Below are positions 1 to 5,565 of a DNA stretch of 7,104 nt, piece after piece (the stretch's first letter is position 1; every line of letters begins with the position of its first letter). Below the pieces are notes generated by a model. That model was not told the DNA's origin and did not search any database. It worked only from the letters and a program-made list of their open reading frames with translations. Position numbers and translations under genes: made by a program. Origin of the DNA: Oscillospiraceae bacterium (lineage in GTDB: Bacteria; Bacillota; Clostridia; Oscillospirales; Acutalibacteraceae); NCBI GenBank assembly GCA_031254555.1, contig JAIRUF010000070.1:1-7104 (forward strand), read 5' to 3'.

Positions 1-11
1 ATAATTTAGAC

Positions 12-17
12 TATTCT
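12..17 (+). promoter_or_regulatory. Possible -10 box for the SRP RNA gene
   Basis: TATTCT lies about seven bases before position 24, where the base-paired part of the SRP RNA begins, so it could be a -10 element. The -35 element would lie before the window and cannot be checked. The window also opens with ATAATTT, which could be the end of an alternative -10. This is a weak call. Confidence 0.25.
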
Positions 18-23
18 TAAAAG

Positions 24-187
24 AGCAGAGCGAGTTTTTATTCGGTCATACGGCGTGTGGGTCCTGTGCGACGGGGCACCGTGAATCATGTCAGGCGGGG
101 AACCGAGCAGCATTAAGCGGAACGCACTGTGCGCCGCAGTCCGCCTGCCCGCCGTGTGACCGAGTTAAACCTTAAAGCTCTGCTTTT
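24..187 (+). ncRNA. ffs: Signal recognition particle RNA (4.5S/scRNA, small bacterial type)
   Basis: This is the RNA scaffold of the signal recognition particle. It binds Ffh and FtsY for co-translational targeting of membrane and secreted proteins. Domain IV is clear: TCAGG at 91-95, a three-pair stem CGG/CCG (96-98 with 103-105) closed by a GGAA tetraloop at 99-102, and AGCAG at 106-110, flanked by ATG/CAT pairing (88-90 with 111-113). The spacing equals that of the Bacillus RNA, with compensated stem bases. The flanks GGGTCCTGTGCG and TGCGCCGCAG also resemble the Bacillus scRNA as I recall it. Outer pairing joins 42-54 to 150-162 and AGCAGAGC (24-31) to GCTCTGCT (177-184), followed by TTTT, which probably also serves as the terminator. 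No Alu domain is visible, because the helix closes at both ends. The exact ends are inferred. Its position just before dnaX matches other Firmicutes. Confidence 0.9.
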
Positions 188-192
188 AATTA

Positions 193-221
193 TTATTCAT
201 ACATTATGGCTGTGATAATAT
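193..221 (+). promoter_or_regulatory. Possible promoter for dnaX
   Basis: TGTGATAAT at 211-219 (TGN plus GATAAT) resembles an extended -10. TGATAATAT at 213-221 is an overlapping alternative. No good -35 is seen at the right distance (TTATTC near 193). The leader to the ribosome site at 229-234 would be very short. Transcription could instead read through from the SRP RNA gene. Confidence 0.3.
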
Positions 222-243
222 TTTAAAAGAGAGGTGTGGTAAA

Positions 244-1959
244 ATGTATCAGGTCCTGTACAGGAAATGGCGTCCAAAAGTATTTGCCGACGTTGTGGGA
301 CAACCTCATATAACAACCACACTTTTAAACGAAATAAAGGAAAACAGGCATTCCCACGCCTATCTTTTCACGGGGTCAAAGGGGACAGGCAAAACCACAT
401 GTGCAAAAATATTTGCAAAAGCCGTCAACTGTGAAAACCCAAAAGACGGTGACCCGTGCAATGAGTGCTTTTCATGCAGGGGAATAGACCAGGGCTCTAT
501 TCTTGACGTAATAGAGATAGACGCTGCAAGCAACAACGGGGTAGACAATATAAGGGATTTAAGGGAAGAGGTCAACTTCACACCGGTCAGCGTCAAGTAC
601 AGGGTCTATATTATAGATGAGGTCCACATGCTGTCTATCGGGGCGTTTAATGCTCTGCTTAAAACGTTGGAGGAGCCTCCGGCCCACGTAAAGTTCGTGT
701 TGGCCACAACAGAGGTTCACAAGCTGCCTGCAACTATTATGTCGCGCTGTCAGAGGTTTGACTTTAACCGCATACCTTCGGCCGACATAGCAAAAAGGCT
801 CCAATACATCGCAGGTCAAGAAGGGGCGGTTATTGAGACGGACGCAGCCGTGCTTATTTCAAGGCTTGCAGACGGCGCCTTAAGAGATGCTTTGTCAATA
901 CTTGACCAGTGCATTGCAAAGGGTGGGGAGATAACTCCGGCCACGGTCTCTAAAGTCGTGGGTCTTGCGGGCAATGACTATCTGTTTGAGGTATCGCAAT
1001 GTATAAAGGATAGAAACAACGCAAAAGCGCTTGAGATATTAGAGAGACTGTACGCTCACTCCTGCGATATGGAGAGGTTTTGCGGCGAGCTTATAAATCA
1101 CTTTAGAAATATTATGATTATAAAGACAACTCAAAGACCGCAGGATATTATTGTTGCGGCCGACGATGAAATCAGCAGACTAAAATTGTTGTCAAACGGA
1201 TTTTCAGTAAACGAAGTTTTGGACATAATCGATGTTTTGAGCCAGTCCCTTGCAAATTTAAAAAAAGGGATTGACAGAAGAATCGAGATGGAAATGGCGC
1301 TTATAAAACTTTGTTCGCCAGGGCTTTTGGGGGACGCGTCCTCTTTGATTGGGCGCATAGAACTGCTTGAGAAAGAGCTTGCAGAAATTAAAAAAACGAA
1401 CCCTCCAAAAGCTAATGATGAACCGCTCCAAATATCAAAGACCTTAACTGATAAAAACATACATCTGGAAAAGGGTGAACAAGCCGAACCAAAATCACAG
1501 TCATTGCCAAATGACAGCAGAGATGTTTCAATGCAAAAAGTCAATGCTGATAAACCGGCGGATGAAGCGGAAAAGGTGCCTGACCAAATCCGCAATATAA
1601 AGCCTGACTCTGTAACAGGCGTGATAGATGAAGGGACGTGGCTGGAGGTTATAAGGCAGGTGACCTTTGAGGATAAAGGCCTTATAGGAGCGGTAAACAA
1701 CTCGTCGGCATTAAAAGACGAGAACAGGGTTGTTATAAAAACTGATAATATATTGCTCAAAAAGTTTGCGGATATGGAGTACCACAGAAATGCCATTAAA
1801 AAGGCTATTAAGTCCGTTTTGGGAGAAGAGCTGGATATATGTGTAACTGATGCCGGCGGGGGAGATGTGCCGGACAATGGCTCTGCACCGGATCCTCTGC
1901 AGGGATTTATCAGCCACGCTTTAAATTTTGATTTAGATTTAAATACGCAAGGAGAATAG
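244..1959 (+). CDS. dnaX: DNA polymerase III subunit gamma/tau (clamp loader ATPase)
   Basis: This is the motor subunit of the clamp loader, which opens the DnaN ring and places it on primed DNA at the fork. The 571-residue protein opens with the family start MYQVLYRKWRP. It has a Walker A motif GSKGTGKT (44-51), a zinc module with Cys63, Cys72, Cys75 and Cys78, the conserved IDAASNNGVD (92-101), Walker B IIDEVH (123-128) and the sensor/arginine-finger motif SRC (167-169). The collar domain runs to about residue 355. A hydrophilic, probably disordered linker spans about 375-455, and a tau-like C-terminal region spans about 460-550. GAGAGG at 229-234 lies nine bases before the ATG. The stop is three bases before ebfC, so the two genes are probably co-transcribed. 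An A7 run at 1260-1266 (codons 340-341) sits in frameshift phase; see findings. The identification is secure. Confidence 0.97.
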   Translation: MYQVLYRKWRPKVFADVVGQPHITTTLLNEIKENRHSHAYLFTGSKGTGKTTCAKIFAKAVNCENPKDGDPCNECFSCRGIDQGSILDVIEIDAASNNGVDNIRDLREEVNFTPVSVKYRVYIIDEVHMLSIGAFNALLKTLEEPPAHVKFVLATTEVHKLPATIMSRCQRFDFNRIPSADIAKRLQYIAGQEGAVIETDAAVLISRLADGALRDALSILDQCIAKGGEITPATVSKVVGLAGNDYLFEVSQCIKDRNNAKALEILERLYAHSCDMERFCGELINHFRNIMIIKTTQRPQDIIVAADDEISRLKLLSNGFSVNEVLDIIDVLSQSLANLKKGIDRRIEMEMALIKLCSPGLLGDASSLIGRIELLEKELAEIKKTNPPKANDEPLQISKTLTDKNIHLEKGEQAEPKSQSLPNDSRDVSMQKVNADKPADEAEKVPDQIRNIKPDSVTGVIDEGTWLEVIRQVTFEDKGLIGAVNNSSALKDENRVVIKTDNILLKKFADMEYHRNAIKKAIKSVLGEELDICVTDAGGGDVPDNGSAPDPLQGFISHALNFDLDLNTQGE

Positions 1960-1962
1960 GTT

Positions 1963-2304
1963 ATGAAAGCAAGAATACCAAACGCCGGCGGCGGCGGTAA
2001 CATGATGAAGCAGTTCCAAAAAATGCAGGATGATATGGCAAAGGTACAATCCCAGGTGGAGGAAGCTGAATATACCGCAAGCTCAGGCGGCGGAGCGGTG
2101 GAGGTCTGCGTCAATGGATCGCATGAGGTTAAAAGCATAAAGATAAAGCCGGAGGTCGTTGACCCCGAAGATATAGAGATGCTGCAAGACCTGCTCATAG
2201 CGTCGCTCAATGAGGCGATGCGCAAGGCCGCCGAAACCATGGAGCGTGAGCTTGGCAAGGTGACGGGCGGAATGAACATTCCCGGTATGCCGGGCATGAT
2301 TTAA
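1963..2304 (+). CDS. ebfC: YbaB/EbfC family nucleoid-associated protein
   Basis: This is a small DNA-binding protein of the YbaB/EbfC family. Members form dimers that bind DNA in the nucleoid; their precise cellular role is still poorly defined. At 113 residues it has normal family length. It shows the typical order: a Gly/Met-rich start (GGGGNMMKQFQKMQ), an amphipathic helix MAKVQSQVEEAEYTASSGGGAVEV, a central strand region, a second helix rich in Glu/Ala (LNEAMRKAAETMERELGKVTGG), and a Gly/Met/Pro tail ending GMPGMI. AAGGAG at 1949-1954 lies inside the end of dnaX, nine bases before the ATG. The gene follows the dnaX stop by three bases and precedes recR by 33. The dnaX-ebfC-recR order is widely conserved, which supports a link to replication and repair. 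Family assignment is secure; function beyond that is family knowledge. Confidence 0.93.
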   Translation: MKARIPNAGGGGNMMKQFQKMQDDMAKVQSQVEEAEYTASSGGGAVEVCVNGSHEVKSIKIKPEVVDPEDIEMLQDLLIASLNEAMRKAAETMERELGKVTGGMNIPGMPGMI

Positions 2305-2337
2305 TATCTTTTTAATATAAAGTTCTCGGAGGTAGAA

Positions 2338-2937
2338 ATGAGTTATAATGTCGCGGCGCTTTCAAAACTCGTTGAGCAATTTGAAAGGATGCCGGGTATA
2401 GGACATAAAAGCGCTCAAAGAATGGCTTTTTATGTAATCAACATGGATAAAGAAGACGCAAAGTCTTTTGCAAGCGCAATAGAAGAGGCACATGATAAAA
2501 TTTTACAGTGCAAAATTTGCTGCAATCTTACACAGGAAGAAGTTTGCTCTTTGTGCTCGAACGACTCAAGGGATAAAAGCGTGATATGCGTAGTTGAAGA
2601 TCCAAGGGACGTTATGGCGATAGAGCGTACGCACGACTATGACGGGACTTATCATGTGCTTCACGGAGTTATTTCACCGCTCAACGGCATAGGGCCGGAC
2701 CAGCTTTCGTTAAAGGAGCTCCTTTCGAGGATAGGAAGCTCAGAGGTGAAAGAGGTGATACTGGCAACGAACCCGACAGTTGAGGGGGAGGCTACCGCAA
2801 TGTATATCTCAAAGCTGATAAAGCCCATGGGTGTAACGGCCTCAAGGCTTGCATACGGAGTGCCGGTGGGGGCGAGTTTAGAATATGCCGACGAAGTGAC
2901 GCTTTCAAGAGCTTTAGAGGGAAGGCGGATTATTTAG
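2338..2937 (+). CDS. recR: Recombination mediator protein RecR
   Basis: RecR works with RecO (and RecF) to load RecA onto SSB-coated single-stranded DNA during gap and break repair. At 199 residues it has the usual length. The N-terminal helix-hairpin-helix is seen as [19 protein letters not shown] (15-33). A four-cysteine zinc finger follows: Cys58, Cys61, Cys70 and Cys73. The Toprim domain begins at [10 protein letters not shown] (82-91), with acidic residues Glu87 and Asp88, and continues through [19 protein letters not shown] and [14 protein letters not shown] (141-154). The protein ends with the conserved [32 protein letters not shown] at 2328-2332 is well placed before the ATG. It is the last gene of the probable dnaX-ebfC-recR operon. 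No convincing terminator follows; only a palindrome at 2957-2978 is present. Confidence 0.96.
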   Translation: MSYNVAALSKLVEQFERMPGIGHKSAQRMAFYVINMDKEDAKSFASAIEEAHDKILQCKICCNLTQEEVCSLCSNDSRDKSVICVVEDPRDVMAIERTHDYDGTYHVLHGVISPLNGIGPDQLSLKELLSRIGSSEVKEVILATNPTVEGEATAMYISKLIKPMGVTASRLAYGVPVGASLEYADEVTLSRALEGRRII

Positions 2938-2956
2938 ACGAACTCACACAGTATAA

Positions 2957-2978
2957 AAGCAGGTTTTAAAACTTGCTT
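2957..2978. repeat. 22-bp near-perfect palindrome after recR
   Basis: AAGCAGGTTTT at 2957-2967 faces AAAACTTGCTT at 2968-2978. The arms pair along their whole length with one G-U wobble. The + strand copy is followed by GCCCGC rather than a T run, so it is a poor + strand terminator. On the - strand it would be followed by TTATAC. It could be a weak transcript end, an mRNA 3' stabiliser or a protein site; the sequence does not decide. Confidence 0.55.
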
Positions 2979-3025
2979 GCCCGCAATGCGCATAATGCAA
3001 CATAATCTCTATCCTTATTTTTCCC

Positions 3026-3053
3026 TTGACAATTGACCCAAGTATGATACAAT
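3026..3053 (+). promoter_or_regulatory. Promoter of smpB-ssrA (sigma-A type, extended -10)
   Basis: A perfect -35, TTGACA (3026-3031), is followed after 16 bases by TACAAT (3048-3053), preceded by TGA to give the extended -10 TGATACAAT. The transcript should begin near 3060, leaving a leader of about 29 bases to the smpB ATG at 3089. The TTG inside this -35 opens the longest smpB reading frame, but it lies upstream of the inferred transcript start and so cannot be the start codon if this promoter is the one used. Confidence 0.75.
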
Positions 3054-3088
3054 CAAAATTCAATAAGTTTTGTAAGGATGTGATAGTT

Positions 3089-3553
3089 ATGGGCGGCGAA
3101 GAAAATAAAATAATTGCAAAAAACAAAAAAGCTTTCCATGACTTTTTCATAATAGAAAGTACAGAAGCCGGAATAGAGCTCCTCGGGACAGAGGTAAAAT
3201 CCATAAGACAAGGCAAGTTAAATCTTAAGGATTCTTGGTGCAGTATAAAGAATGGGGAGATATTTGCAAACGGAATGCATATAAGCCCTTATGATCATGG
3301 CAATATATTCAACAAAGATCCGCTGAGGGTACGCAAACTGCTTATGCATAAAAAAGAGATAAACAGACTTTATGGACTTACAAAACAACAGGGGTACACC
3401 ATTATACCGGTGTCAGCCTATTTTAAAAAGGGAAAAGTAAAAATTCAGGTTGGACTTTGCAAAGGTAAAAAGAATTATGACAAGCGGGCCGTAATAGCAA
3501 AAACGTCGGCACAGCGCGATGTCGATCGGACGCTTCGTGAGCGTCAAAAATAA
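3089..3553 (+). CDS. smpB: SsrA-binding protein SmpB
   Basis: SmpB binds the tRNA-like end of tmRNA and takes it into stalled ribosomes. It stands in for the codon-anticodon helix so that the nascent chain is tagged and the ribosome released. From the ATG at 3089 the protein has 154 residues, the usual length. Visible family motifs are IIAKNKKAFHDFFI (8-21), the beta-barrel segment AGIELLGTEVKSIRQGKLNLKDSW (27-50), MHISPYDHGNIFNKDPLRVRKLLMHKKEI (63-91) and GLCKGKKNYDKR (122-133), followed by a basic tail that is expected to become helical in the ribosome. A TTG at 3026 would add 21 residues, but it is the -35 of the promoter. AAGGA at 3074-3078 sits ten bases before 3089. Its partner RNA gene ssrA starts four bases after the stop, so the two are probably one transcription unit. 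Confidence 0.95.
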   Translation: MGGEENKIIAKNKKAFHDFFIIESTEAGIELLGTEVKSIRQGKLNLKDSWCSIKNGEIFANGMHISPYDHGNIFNKDPLRVRKLLMHKKEINRLYGLTKQQGYTIIPVSAYFKKGKVKIQVGLCKGKKNYDKRAVIAKTSAQRDVDRTLRERQK

Positions 3554-3557
3554 ATAT

Positions 3558-3905
3558 GGGGATGAAAGGATTTCGACGGGGGTTTTGATACACGATAAGC
3601 GAGTAGCGGCGCGGACCCGCTATAAAAGCCGTAGTTTATAAATTAAACGACAACAACAAAGTTTTACAAGCTGCTTAATTAGCAGCCGTTCCTCCCGTGA
3701 GTACTGCGGCCCGGGATGTGAGCGTCGATTAGCAGTGACCGTGAACAAAGTTTTGCCTTAAACTTTGTCATGAACTAAAGGCTACCGGACAAAACAGCTA
3801 GTTGCGCGGCGGTTTTGAAAGGGAATTATAAAGGTGCAACTACACTCGTAGAAAGTCGTGCGGATGAGCTTTCGGACGCGGTTTCGATTACCGCCATCTC
3901 CACCA
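3558..3905 (+). ncRNA. ssrA: Transfer-messenger RNA (tmRNA)
   Basis: tmRNA rescues stalled ribosomes and encodes the degradation tag. The acceptor stem pairs GGGGATG (3558-3564) with CATCTCC (3895-3901) and includes the G3-U wobble that makes it an alanyl-tRNA synthetase substrate. A discriminator A and an encoded CCA (3903-3905) follow. The T arm is GCGGT-TTCGATT-ACCGC (3878-3894). Helix 2 pairs CACGA (3591-3595) with TCGTG (3856-3860) and CGAG (3600-3603) with CTCG (3845-3848). A first-pseudoknot stem AGCGG/CCGCT (3605-3609 with 3617-3621) precedes the tag frame. The tag frame ends in GCT GCT TAA (3670-3678), with GCTGCT/AGCAGC forming the helix after it. The 348-nt length is typical. The precursor 5' end probably depends on RNase P, because no promoter is evident just upstream. 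The tag is odd; see the separate entry. Confidence 0.96.
3646..3678 (+). other. tmRNA tag-peptide reading frame (NDNNKVLQAA, stop TAA)
   Basis: Within ssrA the frame AAC GAC AAC AAC AAA GTT TTA CAA GCT GCT TAA would add NDNNKVLQAA after the alanine carried by tmRNA. AAC at 3646 is favoured as resume codon because an A sits four bases upstream (3642), as in the Escherichia coli RNA, and the length then matches that of the E. coli tag. Starting one codon earlier would add a leucine. The usual C-terminus is ALAA; here it is LQAA, while the terminal Ala-Ala is kept. Confidence 0.7.
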
Positions 3906-3916
3906 GACAAAAAAGC

Positions 3917-3970
3917 AAATTGATCCTTGCCTGCGGATATATCCGTGTGCAGGGGTTGATTTTATTTATA
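3917..3970 (+). terminator. Probable intrinsic terminator of ssrA
   Basis: AAATTGATCC (3917-3926) can pair with GGGTTGATTT (3953-3962), including three G-U pairs. CTGC/GCAG (3931-3934 with 3949-3952) extends the stem after a small bulge. A T-rich tract, TTTTATTTAT, runs from 3960. It begins 12 bases after the CCA end of tmRNA, a sensible place for release followed by 3' trimming. The stem is imperfect and the T-rich bases partly pair in it, so the strength is uncertain. Confidence 0.5.
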
Positions 3971-4013
3971 AATCGGCACTGGTCTGGCTTGTCATGGCGG
4001 TGGCATTTATAAA
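3965..4013. repeat. Inverted repeat with 9-base perfect arms
   Basis: TTTATAAAT (3965-3973) faces ATTTATAAA (4005-4013) with 31 bases between them. Some further imperfect pairing is possible inside. The arms are purely A/T, so a modest stem is expected, and the left arm overlaps the T-rich tail of the ssrA terminator. Its role is unknown. Confidence 0.45.
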
Positions 4014-4015
4014 AG

Positions 4016-4040
4016 ACTTAAACCGATAAACGGTTTAAGT
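4016..4040. repeat. Perfect hairpin, 10-bp stem and 5-base loop
   Basis: ACTTAAACCG (4016-4025) and CGGTTTAAGT (4031-4040) are exact reverse complements around the loop ATAAA. No T run follows on the + strand (GGCAGATAAG comes next). On the - strand it is followed by CTTTTATAAAT, so it looks more like a - strand terminator, though no - strand gene ends here in the window. It could also be a back-up 3' end for ssrA transcripts or a protein site. Confidence 0.65.
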
Positions 4041-4117
4041 GGCAGATAAGAAACGGTGTGTATAAAACCATACAACTTTTTCAGATGAATTTAGTTGTAT
4101 TAGTTGGGTTGTAACTC

Positions 4118-4146
4118 TTGTTTATAACATTTGAAAATGATATAAT
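4118..4146 (+). promoter_or_regulatory. Promoter of the dapL-purB-purA unit
   Basis: TTGTTT (4118-4123) is an acceptable -35. After 17 bases comes a perfect TATAAT (4141-4146), preceded by TGA to give an extended -10. Transcription should begin near 4153, which leaves a leader of about 160 bases before the dapL ATG. Confidence 0.7.
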
Positions 4147-4196
4147 TATAAGGCATTTTTAAAAAGCGTCTAATGTTTGCTATGATTAAAGGCGTG

Positions 4197-4275
4197 TGTG
4201 CATATCCGGCCTATTGCAAGCAGCGTCAGTGAACGAAACAAGGTGCTTATGACAGGATCCGGCACAAGAGTTTTT
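4197..4275 (+). promoter_or_regulatory. Possible attenuator-like fold in the dapL leader
   Basis: Three nested helices can form: TGTGC (4197-4201) with GCACA (4262-4266), ATCC (4204-4207) with GGAT (4255-4258), and AAGCA (4218-4222) with TGCTT (4244-4248). A T5 run (4271-4275) follows four bases after the base of the stem. This arrangement could end transcription before dapL under some condition. The helices are short and separated by internal loops, so this is a suggestion from pairing by eye only. Confidence 0.3.
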
Positions 4276-4314
4276 ACAGGGGAAATCAATATATAGTTTT
4301 AGGAGAACTTGTAT

Positions 4315-5529
4315 ATGAAAATAAATGAAAACTTTTTAAAACTTCAAAGCAGTTACCTGTTTTCAACAATAGGGAAAAAAGTCGGGGAGTACAGCGCCGC
4401 AAACCCGAAAGCTCAGATTATAAGGCTTGGCATAGGGGATGTAACGCGTCCTCTGCCAAGCGAAGTTATAGACAGTTTACATAAAGCAGCGGACGAAATG
4501 GCGAACGAGGAGACCTTTAGGGGATATCCGCCGGAGCAGGGGAATGATTTTTTAATATCGAGTATTAAGGAATATGATTATAAGTTAAGAGACGTAAATA
4601 TAGACGAGGATGAGATTTTTATAAGCGACGGCGCAAAAAGTGACACCGGGAATATAGGCGACATATTCTCGCAGGACAATGCCGTTGCCGTATGCGATCC
4701 CATTTATCCGGTCTATGTGGACACCAATGTTATGGCAGGAAGGTCCGGTGAGCTTACAAATGAGGGTAAGTGGAGCAAGTTTATTTATTTAGACTGCAAT
4801 CAGGAAAATGATTTTTTCCCGGGAATACCAAAGGAAAAAGCAGACCTTATATATTTGTGCTTCCCCAATAACCCAACGGGGATGGCGGCTGATAAAGCGT
4901 ATCTTAAAAAGTGGGTGGATTACGCAAACGAAAACTCAAGCGTCATACTGTATGACGCGGCATATGAAGGATTTATCACACAGGACAATATTCCGCACAG
5001 CATTTATGAGGTGCAGGGTGCCAAGACATGCGCCATCGAGTTTCGCAGTTTTTCTAAAACAGCCGGATTTACCGGAGTGCGATGTGCTTACACAATTGTA
5101 CCCAAAGAGCTGAAATGCGGAGATGTTTCACTCAACAGCCTATGGGCAAGGAGGCAGGCCACAAAGTTTAACGGTGTGTCATACATAACGCAGAGAGCGG
5201 CGCAGGCCGTATATTCAGAAAAAGGGCGCGCACAGGTAATGGGCAATATAGCATATTATCAAAACAACGCGAAAGTCATAAGCGAGGGGCTAAAAGAAGC
5301 GGGATTTAAGGTTTGGGGCGCCGTAAATTCACCTTATGTGTGGTTTAAGGTGCCGCAAAAAATGACCTCTTGGGACTTTTTTGATTTAATGCTTGAAAAA
5401 ACTCAGGTCGTCGGTACGCCGGGCTCCGGCTTTGGCCCCGCGGGGGAAGGGTATTTTAGACTGACGGGATTTGGCAGCAGCGCCAAAACGCTGGAGGCTG
5501 TGGACCGAATTAAAAACGCCAGGTTCTAA
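4315..5529 (+). CDS. dapL: LL-diaminopimelate aminotransferase
   Basis: DapL is a PLP enzyme that moves an amino group from glutamate to tetrahydrodipicolinate, giving LL-diaminopimelate in one step. This bypasses the succinylated or acetylated route to lysine and peptidoglycan. The 404-residue protein is a fold-type I aminotransferase close to the roughly 410-residue family norm. It opens with INENFLKLQSSYLFS. Further marks are IRLGIGDVTRPLP (36-48), the cofactor-phosphate region SDGAKSD (104-110), CFPNNPTG (182-189), the PLP-nitrogen Asp in YDAAY (Asp214), the Schiff-base Lys248 in SFSKTAGFTGVR, and Arg382 in FRLTGFG for the substrate carboxylate. A TTG at 4309 could add two residues, but it lies only three bases after AGGAG (4301-4305). 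The ATG at 4315 has nine-base spacing and matches the family start. It probably leads an operon with purB (36-base gap). Confidence 0.95.
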   Translation: MKINENFLKLQSSYLFSTIGKKVGEYSAANPKAQIIRLGIGDVTRPLPSEVIDSLHKAADEMANEETFRGYPPEQGNDFLISSIKEYDYKLRDVNIDEDEIFISDGAKSDTGNIGDIFSQDNAVAVCDPIYPVYVDTNVMAGRSGELTNEGKWSKFIYLDCNQENDFFPGIPKEKADLIYLCFPNNPTGMAADKAYLKKWVDYANENSSVILYDAAYEGFITQDNIPHSIYEVQGAKTCAIEFRSFSKTAGFTGVRCAYTIVPKELKCGDVSLNSLWARRQATKFNGVSYITQRAAQAVYSEKGRAQVMGNIAYYQNNAKVISEGLKEAGFKVWGAVNSPYVWFKVPQKMTSWDFFDLMLEKTQVVGTPGSGFGPAGEGYFRLTGFGSSAKTLEAVDRIKNARF

Positions 5530-5565
5530 TTTTGTTTTTCAGGGATTGAGAAAGGAAAATTAAAG

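Larger units (their letters stand above)
3906..4314 (+). other. 409-base gap between ssrA and dapL: terminator, inverted repeats, promoter and leader
   Basis: No convincing protein gene lies here. From left to right it holds: a probable ssrA terminator (3917-3970); an inverted repeat with 9-base perfect arms (3965-3973 and 4005-4013); a perfect 10-base-arm hairpin (4016-4040); a pair of overlapping, mutually exclusive helices (4056-4076 or 4070-4100); a promoter (4118-4146); and a leader of about 160 bases to the dapL ATG. I recognise no riboswitch, T-box or known small RNA family here. An apparent frame at 3815-4012 begins inside tmRNA and is not a gene. Confidence 0.7.

Noticed and set aside
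1390..1396. Second A7 run in dnaX as a frameshift site
   Set aside because: The codons are ATT AAA AAA ACG, so the heptamer is not in X XXY YYZ phase for -1 slippage. It lies at the start of the linker and seven A's are short for transcriptional slippage.
2281..2294. CCCGG-TATG-CCGGG hairpin at the end of ebfC as a terminator
   Set aside because: It sits inside the coding end (Gly-Met-Pro repeats), no T run follows directly, and recR is close behind with its own ribosome site.
1131..2297. Open frame of 388 codons on the - strand, opposite dnaX and ebfC
   Set aside because: It lies wholly antisense to two secure genes, shows no recognisable family, has serine-rich composition typical of a reversed frame, and has no promoter or ribosome site that I can see.
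2944..3216. Open frame of 90 codons on the - strand beside smpB
   Set aside because: It overlaps the smpB promoter and its N-terminal coding part in antisense, and has no family resemblance.
3815..4012. Open frame of 65 codons on the + strand
   Set aside because: It begins inside tmRNA and runs through its acceptor end and the terminator, so it is a chance frame.
4153..4314. Known riboswitch or T-box before dapL
   Set aside because: I looked for lysine, purine, SAM, glycine and T-box (AGGGTGGNACCGCG) core motifs and found none. It is kept only as an unassigned leader.
4808..5113. Open frame of 101 codons on the + strand inside dapL
   Set aside because: It is an alternative frame within a well-supported aminotransferase gene and shows no independent features.
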